This document shows, in pieces, positions 48,976 to 58,800 of a DNA stretch of 64,000 bases. The notes below the pieces were generated by a model. The model searched no databases. It was not told the DNA's origin and was given only the letters and a program-made list of their open reading frames with translations. A program made the translations under genes and the position numbers. Source of the DNA: Phytoseiulus persimilis (Eukaryota; Arthropoda; Arachnida; Mesostigmata; Phytoseiidae); the NCBI GenBank assembly GCA_037576195.1, contig CM075104.1:3788775-3852774 (forward strand), written 5' to 3'. Each line of letters opens with the position of its first letter. Position 1 is the stretch's first letter.

Positions 48976-49114
48976 CTCGGAGCAGCGCTCTCGAGGCGAG
49001 TGTCACTCTCGACCTCCCTCCTGAGAGCCGCCACTGCAAGCGTGACAAAGAAGCAAAGGAACACAAAGCTCGGCATCAAACACTTTATTTCCTCCCTGCT
49101 GCCCCCGAAATCGA
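48976..49114 (-). CDS. Candidate exon of a second MFS gene (TM5-TM6 loop and TM6)
   Basis: Acceptor TTGCATAG at 49115; donor CCGAG|GTTCAAG (weak, but like the GTTCGT donor of the neighbouring gene). The exon reads DFGGSREEIKCLMPSFVFLC, then FFVTLAVAALRREVES: a short FGG loop, one helix and a charged loop. This parallels VWGFRAPYTAFCVLI of the complete MFS gene. It ends in phase 2, matching the next candidate exon. The exon expected before it (TM5) is not clear, although a minus-strand NVVPQAILGTIEYIVVL near 49200-49250 is reminiscent of TM5. A minus-strand AATAAA lies inside it (49084-49089), so this stretch might instead be 3' UTR of the upstream gene. Confidence 0.4.
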
Positions 49115-49736
49115 CTATGCAAGAACTCGTTATTCCACCGTGAATGTCATCAATAGGAGCATAACAGTTCAAAATTGAGAGAGATCCTCAGATGAGTGGA
49201 AATCCTCAGAACGACGATATATTCGATTGTTCCAAGGATTGCTTGAGGGACGACGTTTCCTTTTCTTGTTCTGATATCACAGATGCGCTCATTCGCACTC
49301 TTCAATTACAATGTAACACGGGTCTCATGGATGAACGCGATACTGATTGTTCGACTTGATGAGAAAACAGACCTCGACGCATTCCGCGCCATCGTCCGGC
49401 ACCTGAGCGAGCCAGCGCATCGAAATTATGACCGATCCCCTATTATGGGGATTCTACGAGGCATATCCTCTATTCGCCTGCTGTGGCGATTTTTTGTTCG
49501 TTGGCGATATTGGGAGCTGTTCTTGATAATCACCGGCGCCTAGAGCTCTATGAAACTGCATCTTTCTGCATATCCCTCGATATTGGCACCGATTCTGCAT
49601 ACTCCGTTGCATGCTCGGCATGTCTTCTCGCATATGTTCATTGAGTACGAATCCGGGCCTCGATAATCACCAACGCATAAAGGAACATCTGCAATAGGGC
49701 TCCCGAAGTATGGCATACTGTTTCTATGAGACGCAA

Positions 49737-49887
49737 TCAATGGCTGGATCGGTGCAACCGGTTCCTATGTAGATCACGATGAAGAAGAATTACCGTTATG
49801 AAAGTGATCGCCGCCAAGAGACTCGTGCAGAAGTCGTAGTTCCCGTAATGAATCAAGAATCCACCTCCAGCTGAGCCCAAGAGGCAT
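49737..49887 (-). CDS. MFS gene, last exon (TM12 and stop)
   Basis: Acceptor TTTGTAG at 49888. Phase 2 entry gives G, then CLLGSAGGGFLIHYGNYDFC and a helix ending ITFITVILL. The basic tail HRDLHRNRLHRSSH is followed by TGA at 49739-49737. Confidence 0.85.
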
Positions 49888-52800
49888 CTACAAATACAAT
49901 TGAACTTGTTCCAAACTCGCAAGGTCTCTCACCAGTCCACTCATTTGCGCAAGCGGCGTTTGAAGAGCGGCAAGTACCATACCCTAAAAAATAAGATCCT
50001 TGCAGGCAGCCGCTCAGCAACGAATAGCTGGTGAAATCTTCAGGAAAGCCCAACGCTCCCCTGGAAACACAACGAGAACAAGACCTGAATTCAACCCTCT
50101 GTACGGGCCATCGTTCATCGTGAACGCGCCATTGACGAGTCAGATCCTAGAGTTTGCGAGAACTCCAGGAGACAGGAGTCTACTCTTGAACGCCGAGTCC
50201 GTGTTCGCTTGTGTCATCTCCTCCAGCGAATCTGACTCCAGCGTCGCACGAACCTTAGACCGGATAAATCGAGAAATTACTCACGTCATGTGCTCGTAGG
50301 AATTATTACAGCTGACCACGTAGAAAACTCCAGCACCGAATCCTATCACGACTTGAGCCGCTATCACAGAGCCAAGAGTTCTGTAACAAAAAATCGGCGA
50401 TCCAATTTTATCAGACAAGCGTCGGTGGCCAGACGGTGTCCCCGTGTTTTCGACTCCGGAAGTGGAATTCAGAGCTCACTGAAAGGCCTCAACCCTGCTG
50501 GCAGAATATCATTCGCTGAATCACGAATATTCCCGCTCCTCCAGACTCATCAAACCTCTGTCGATGCTTTCGCTGAGCATGATGGGAAATAACGACAGGA
50601 AGGCCTACAGTAATCCTCCGAGTCTGCGCAAACGACACTGATATCTACCACACCTAGCTTGGGCGATTTCTGGATTTGCGTCGGAAGGAAGCATCGCCCC
50701 AACTCTGAGAGTCAAACCCTAGATTGCTGATCCAGAGCCTCGAGAACACCAGGAAACGACTTCGGAAATCAATTTCCGTATCCTAGGTCACTGGACCCAG
50801 ATGTGAGGGTTTCGTTCACAACCATTCCACAAGAGTCGCTCAAGCGAATGCATAACCGGGTTCGTGGTGGGGAATAGGGTTCGGAGCCTCCTACGGGTGC
50901 GGGAAGTCGGTCAACACATCGAGAAGAGACATCGATAGATTGTGCAACCGGTGGACTCCCGTCGGCAGGCTCCGAACACTTCAGGCAATCCCCAGCTGGA
51001 CCAGCTCAAACTGATTGCAGCGATAAGACCTCTTTCATAAGTGCCTCAAAGTTTCTTGATCCGCGAAGATACGCTGACCAAGTGGAGCCTCTATCCAGCT
51101 CGCAACGTGACGAGAGAAAAGGTGTCATCTGCACTCAGATGGTAACTGGGACGGTATTTCTCTGAACTTCGAAAAAGTCTTCCAGATTAGCCGTCTGACC
51201 GCACGAAGGGCGGTCCCAGCTCCTTGCAGTATTTTGGCGCCAGGGAGACGAATTATGATTCACTAGATCGCCAACATTCTAGAAGCTTACACTTTCCGTA
51301 CGAGTTGATTTGGTGACATCATTAACCACCCGACTCCGATGAGGATCCCTCCAAAAACAGACCAGGTGCGCGGATCGACCTAGAGGAGCAAAATCTTTGA
51401 GATCGACTTCCACATTGATGTCCGATGCAGTTGAATCCTTTTCTGATCCCGGTTTTTTGGACAAGAGCGTAGTGGCGTACCCAGGGGGGGGGGCAAGGAG
51501 GATGTTATCGGAGTTCAGGTTTCCGACTAAATGCTATATTCTCGGCAAACTCGGTCTCATCCCCAGGAAAACCCGCGTCCGCCTCTGTCTGAATATGTCA
51601 TGTGTTTCCTGAATGATTCCAATCCGTTCCTTCGAACTGAGAGGGATCTTCTAGGTTTTCAACAGGAAACACGAACGAATGAGCCCGGCGTAGCGAAAAA
51701 CTCCAACTCGCTCTACTATCACTCCGCCCAAGAATTCGTTGGCGCAAAACCTCAGAGACTTAATGAAGTCCAATACTTCGCTCTGTGTCGACTGCTAGCA
51801 TGCAGAACTCGTCCGCTGTGAAACACTCACGAATGTTTTTGATATTTTCCGCGCGAGGAGGGATGAAATTGAATACATCGACGCTGATGCAAGGAAGATG
51901 AGGCCTTTTTGAAATGGGTCGAGGTCGTGATCCGAGAGCTTCGCCGCCAGTGTCGAGTCATTGAAAGCTATAGACACGAACGCCAAGAACAGTACCAGCA
52001 GATCGAGGACTATCTCGATACACAGCATTCGATGAAAGCCCTTGTTGCTTCCGAAACAATTGCCTGCGTGAGACAGTACAGCTCATCATGGCCAGTGTTG
52101 CCAGATGCATCGACTCGTCATTGTCTAACCGAGGAAAAGGAAACACGAGGCTCGCTCCCATGAGAGTTCGTGGATGAGTTCGTAACAGGCTACGACAGCT
52201 TGTCCGCCTATGAGAAGCTGAGACGGCCGCATCGTCTCTCGTGGCCAGCAGTTGGAGCTCGATTCACTCACCCCGACTGTTCCCTCCTCCTGTTGAGATG
52301 TTCTTCGAGTGAGGTGGAAGCACCCTAAATAGACATAGGGTGAAAGTGATTATCAGGACACAGAAGGCCGTATAAGGAGCGCGGAATCCCCACACCTGCG
52401 AAATTGAGATCGATATTGTAGCGCACGTGATATCCATTGCAGACGAACGAACTCATATTTTACACTACCCGAGAAATTGTGACTTTCATGAACTATTGAT
52501 TTTGAGTTCGACGGCTGTGAGCGCGATTGCAGAATGCTTGAGGTCGCTCCGATCCACCGAAGCTTTGTATTGGTGCTGAGGATCAGAATCAATGTTTTCC
52601 TCGGTGTGCATCCGGTGTTGGAGAATCGGGCGCCGGATAGTTCATCACAGTGCTCCGAAAGATGCGGAATAATTCTCATTCAATCATACGATGCGATCGA
52701 GAGCTCCGAAATGCCCAACAAAGACTTTGCCCATGAACCATAACAACGGCCGAACGAGACTGCAATCGACCGGAAAACGACATCTCCTAATGATGGCGCA

Positions 52801-55800
52801 GAAATTTGCCCTTGAGCCAGGGGCAGGTATTCGAATGACGGGGATTCCGCGACCCATCCGGCCCTCTTCTCCTTTCTTGCGAGTTAGACGCAGCGATACA
52901 AAATTCAACGAGATGACTCCACGCTTCGCACATCAATAGGCGCCCTCACTTTCTGCTCATGAAGAAGAAGCTTTCGACTCTCCGGCGCAGTTATGAGCTA
53001 GAACATCTCAAATGCTTTAGTTCTATGTCACTGCATGTCTGACGCCCGGGAAGGCGAAAAGGTCTGTTCGGTCATTTGGTGCGGCGATCCGCAGAATGGA
53101 AGCTGGAAAGTCACAGATTCCGAATGCTTCAGTCATAGGGTTTCGTGATAATTCGAAGAGTCTAGAGTGGGCCGCGTGGAAAGTAGTCTGCTCTGGTGGT
53201 TCGTCTCACAGATTCATCGCATCGATTCTTATGAATATGAATCTCACCACTCGGGAATGACAGACGTTGTCACGTCTCATCATCACCATTGTTCTTGACT
53301 TCCACGGAGCACCCTTGTAATCAGGTACTCGAGGTAAGCCCCTCAATTCTTACAGCTCTTGACTTTTCGAACTATCGGCATCTCTTAATGAAGAAACACT
53401 CCGCCAGCACAAGAGGAAATCAGGCGACTCCGATCCCAACTTTGGGTTCAGCGCTTCACGAGCCTCTGTTATTTCGCGGGAACGCGTAGCGACGATCAAT
53501 AAAAGGTGTTTACGAACCTGGTAGAGAGCTCCTCCTACGGCGGGACCAACCATGACTCCGAGCCCAGCAAACGTTTCGAGCACAGGCTGGGGAAAGGAAC
53601 ACTCAACATTAACCTTGATGAGGAAGTCCCTCGACGAGACACTGCATTGGTCGAAGCTGTATAAACTGCGGACCAACTCACCAAGAAGGTGTCCATTTTG
53701 TCTCCGAAATTCTCGGATGCCACTGCATTGTAGGCCACACTTGACGCAGTCACTCCAATGGCTTGCAAGGTACGGAACGTAACACTTGCTCCGAAGAACT
53801 CGTTCGAATTCGTCAGGAGGTCTGCGAAGCTGCCCAGAAGGATTGAATCGGTTCGACAGTATGGGGCTCATCTGGTTCCACTGACCGGCCCCTGGATTCA
53901 AGTTCCATTGAATGTCATGAAACGCAGATGGCCGTGTATCCTGCTGTCGGAAGGTCCATAGCCCCCGAACGGCGCGCTTCGGACGCAGAGAAAAATTTTC
54001 CAGGGTGGTTAACGTGAATCGGAACTTTCTCACCCACCCCCCTTTCGTTCATTACTCGGAACATCAGTCTCGATTCTTCGAAAATCTCACGGATGAGACA
54101 CATTCAGGTGTGTCTCCTATTAGACGGTAAGATTCAAGGCCCGGTCCTCCACGGCGAGGACGAGGAGAATAATCAATCAAACACTTCGTTTCGATGTGCC
54201 CGATCAGGGCATATTCATGTCCGACCACCGAGCAACTAGAGCCGATTTCGCTCGGAGGTTCCTGTGTTGGAATCCGATGCACGTTCCAGTCCAGGACGAC
54301 AACGCTACTCCGCGAGCAGGAGGGAACACTGAGCAAAACATGAGGAAGCGGGAGGAACGAAATCGAATAAATGCGCATGCAGTGGAGTATAGCCATACGA
54401 GGAGTTCAGCGAGAGATATCAGGACTGGACCTCGACTGGATAGTATTTCCGTTATAACGAAAAATTAATTTCCGATATAACGGAAGATCGATTCGGGAAA
54501 ATACATGGAAGACTTCCTATCTCTCCAGACTTTGCAGTACTTGTCAAGAGCCAGCCCCAGGAGTACCAGGAGACAAGAGACCACGGTGATCTCACGCGGC
54601 TCTACTGTGTGCGTGAACTCCGATCTCTCTGATGCTGTCGTTCAAATATTTCCTCGAAGGAGCCGGTGGATATCTGGGGGATTTCTGTCACAAATCATGT
54701 ATTTCCATGAAACTTCGGGAGTGCGAACCGAGTCTCGAGTTGAGCTTACAGATTAAGCTACACCCACCGGCGACCTCTCCTTCGGGAAAATATTCGGATG
54801 ACTTGCTATTTGATGAGGCCCTGCGGTACGCACTCATGATCATGATCGTATTTGTGCTGCATTTGCTGATGCTATGGGACCAGAACTCTAGAACCCCACG
54901 ATAACCTCCCGATCGAAAACGGGAAAGTGGAATTTGCAGGAGCACGAAAATGAGAAGAGGCAGTCTATAGAGGAACATATATGTATGTCGATATCACAGA
55001 GATGCTTGAATAAACATATTCATGTAAGTTTCAATCGGACTCACCTCATATTGTCGAAGGGAGTGAACGGATCACGAATCGTCCACCATGAAAATATCGA
55101 GCGAATCATCTTTGTCGGAGCGTCTTGCGCGAGGCGTCGTAATGATTCGGGCAATAGTGAAACTTGTAGCCTCTAAGGGATTGGGCGAATCGGCTCGCGT
55201 CTTGCTTGAAGCGTCCAAGGGGTTCGGGCTCGTATCGGCAGAGAGGTCAAGCGAAGCGTCTCGCTCGGAGCGTAAAAAGAATCACACGAAGCTTTTTGTT
55301 GGGAATTCCCGAGCATTCCCTGTTTTCGGGCGACCAGGAACGGATATTCGCTTTCCGGATCCGAACACCCTACAGCCGCGCGAGATGACCATGGTTTCTT
55401 GTCTCTTGGTACTTCTGGTACTAGCTCTCGAGAAGTACTGCAGAGTCTGGACAAATAGCAAGTCTTCCATTCATTTCCCCAAATTGATCTTCTGCCATAA
55501 CGGAAACTTAGTTCCCGTTGTAACGGGAATACTATTTTCCGTTATGCGTTATAACGGAAAACAGGTCTAATCTCGACCCGCACGAGCCTAGATAGCGCGA
55601 CAGCAAGGTGGATTCTCCTGTACCTAGTTTCGGATACCCGCGAGACCCAAGGATTGTACACGTTCAGTCGTACAGTGCACGAACGAGGGTCGAGACCGGA
55701 TTGAAATTCAACTCATTAACAACTCGACACATCGATATCAACGACCTGTCGCATGGGAGAGAGCCGCTGACGGTGGCGGCGAGCGGCAGAGCGAGTGATG

Positions 55801-58800
55801 TGTAACATACGACCGTGGCGCGAAGCACAGCCCTGGACTCTGGATGCGTTCAGTTCCGTTGCGGCTAGTTTCCGGCACAGCACGCAAGCTCTCGCCGGTA
55901 GAACGTGAGCCTACGTTAAGGCGGGTTTTGTTCGAGTCGTTATCCAGCATCCGATCATCTTTCATCGAGTAATGAGCAAGAGAAGGAAGGCCAAAAAAAT
56001 TCGCGACTCACGTTGACCACCCTGTGTGCCCGTGAAACAGAGTCCTCAACCCCAACAGGCTACCAACATGGTGTTGCCGGACAGGATATGAACATTTGCT
56101 ATCTTAGGCGGTCGTCATCTGCCAAGGTTGTCCGAAGGCATACAACAAGGTTAACAGGAAGAAACTATGTGAGATCCTGAGCGAATGCATGGAAACCCAA
56201 GAGCCACTGAAGTTGCTCAACAGCAACAGCCTGGCTGTTCTGGGGACAGGCGAGGAGGAGTCAAGGGAATCGAGACTTGGCTTGGGATCACGTAAAGGTT
56301 GTTCCCCGTTCATACTGAATTTATCATAGCTAGAGAAGAAGCTCCTGGAATCAGGCAAGGGCATCAAGATAAGGACCTCCGGGGATATCTTTGAGATAAA
56401 TGTGGAAGGAATGAGAGTGATTTCGGAGCTCCTCGATCCGTTTGTGTGGAACAAATGCTGTGAATCATCGCAGATATGGGCCACAAGTCGAAGCTGCCGT
56501 AAAACTGCCAGGATGTATCCAATTGAGGGAAATCGTGGAGCCAACCGAACGGAATCTTCAAAGGAGGGGCAGAGCGAGGAATGCATCCAGCGCGCACTCT
56601 CGATCGAAGGAACTAACCAACTGAATTAGCTGCCCCTACGAGAAGGCTCCTCCTTTCGACATGGATGAAATTATTGCCGAGAAGTAGCTAATTATCAGCG
56701 ATCAATTAAGATCCGTTGTTCGATTAGCTTATCATCCGACGATTCCGAGGTACAATAAAATTATTCATTACTCTCACACCTGAATGGAAAGAATGAGACA
56801 AATATGAGTTCTGGAGTTCATGGTCAGGGCGCTAGGAATAAACACCCTATCTTATTCTCCCGGTTTTTCGATCACGCATGGGTATCGGACAGATCCGTGG
56901 TCTCAAACTCCCCACACTCAACGACTGCGTGACCGTCGGCCGTCGACCCCGGAATCACCCCCATGACCTCCAGAAGAATGGTCAGATCGACCCCGGAATC
57001 ACCTGCCCCGAAAATGATTGCCAGATCGACCTCGGAATCGCCTCCATGGACCCCGAACAGTGGAGTCAGATCGGCCCCGGCATTGCCTCGGCCGCCGAAC
57101 TCTGGGGGTCGATATCGACCAGTTTGAGAATCCACCCGATATTGTCGCAACCAGCAGGGACATGATATCTAATCTTTCAAAACCCGTCCGAGCCCCCTGG
57201 ACATTTTTCTTAGATATCAGAGTGCGTTTGAACCAGTTTGTCGAACGCCACCTTTGCGGAGGATTTCGAATGAATCGGAGAGTTTCCGGCGAAAAAAAAA
57301 AGTCCCCAGCCCATCACACTCCGGGAGGCTCTAGATAGGAGGGAAGGCGGGAAATTCCAAAATCGGACATGAACTAGCTATCTCCGATGAGGAACTGTTG
57401 ATTCGCAACGAAGGATGATTCGATTTGGCTCAGCCGATCATACCGATTGGAGCTGACATTTCATCTGATGCGAATGAAATATTGGAAACGTATCTGATAC
57501 TATCCAGATTGAAAGGTGAACCACGCTGCAGCGGAGGATTCTTGTGCAAGAACATATGCGGTAGGAGCGCATTAGTGAACTGGGCATGAGACTTCAGTGG
57601 GGTAAGATCACTTGGTTATTGCTTGTAGTGAGTGAACTCACGCAGAGCGAATGCGGCCCACCAATCGCGTGGAGCACATGATGGGCCGGTGGAATTTTCC
57701 GCAGTCTGTGGCAATATTTGTGAAGGTCCCCCAAGTTCGAGAGTCAAAATCGACAGTAATGAATCCCGGGAGAAGCTTCTGCAATTTAGGATCGAACAAT
57801 GCGAGGAATAGCAACGTGTGTATATTCGATGGGCTCACACAAAGCCGTGAGGACTTTCACCTCATGAGGGGAGAGAAAAGAATGACTGTCACGCGGTGGC
57901 TCTCCCGAGGTGAAGTACAAATAGTGTACAGAGAGATCTGGACGGAAGAGAGAGGTTTGGCTGCTCGGACCAAAGCGTCTACACAGCAATAAATTTCTGG
58001 CAACCGCTCTTCGTACTCAACCCTCTGGTATCGTCTTCTCCAAGAATCAGACGTGAATCTGCGTTCTGAATATTCAGCCCTACCCAGGGATTCTGAATCT
58101 GTGCCAGAAGAGAATATCCAGTGTTGAGTGACACAGCTTCGCGGATACTGATCAAATCCTGATACGTTTTCCTCCATCGTTTTTGAGCCATTAAAATGTT
58201 AATCAGGGCTTTTCCAGCGCCTGCTTCATATGATCTGCATTTTGGTGGTCCGCGGTATTATACACGGCCATCAGGTTGTCCGTCGGCCTGGAAAGACTGC
58301 AAATCCTGACAGCACGGGCACTGTTCGCGATATTCAAATGAACGCCACCGTCGTCCCGTGCTCGGAAAACCCCAGCAATGCTAAATCACTTGCAATGTTG
58401 TGTCAGAATATTACTGCCCCATGAAAATATGTGAGTGTCGAAATCTACCAGCAATGTATGTAAGAGCAACCAATTCATAGCGTGCTAGTAGACTCGGATC
58501 AGAAAAGTAGTCTCGACCGGCTGAACCCTTCAAGTGTGATGCGCAACCGACCCAGTCGCTGTTCGCAAAGCTTCTTACCTGAATGCCAACATGAAAATAG
58601 CCTCGATGATCAATCCACCGATCAGCACCCTTCTGGGGGAGATGCCATCATTGATCTAGAGTGAGAACAAGGGGATGTATTATTCTGCTGTTCCATGAAA
58701 TCGTTGTCTGCGCTCTGCAATTGGACCCCGACTCCGAAGGTCCTGTTCAAGGTCTGCAAGTGCTGGGATCCCAACAAGAATCCAGCGTACGTACGGAGAT

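Noticed and set aside
49922-49999. Minus-strand frame GMVLAALQTPLAQMSGL as an MFS exon
   Set aside because: It looks like a helix and is followed by GTGAGA, but its phase fits neither neighbouring exon. The overlapping reading SYSLLSGCLQGSYFLG with donor GTATGG joins both neighbours perfectly.
57640-57800. Minus-strand KLLPGFITVDFDSRTWG..RLVGRIRSA as the exon after TM3
   Set aside because: It has an acceptor and donor, but the phase disagrees with the TM3 exon and the sequence is not hydrophobic. The exon at 53682-53829 fits phase and content.
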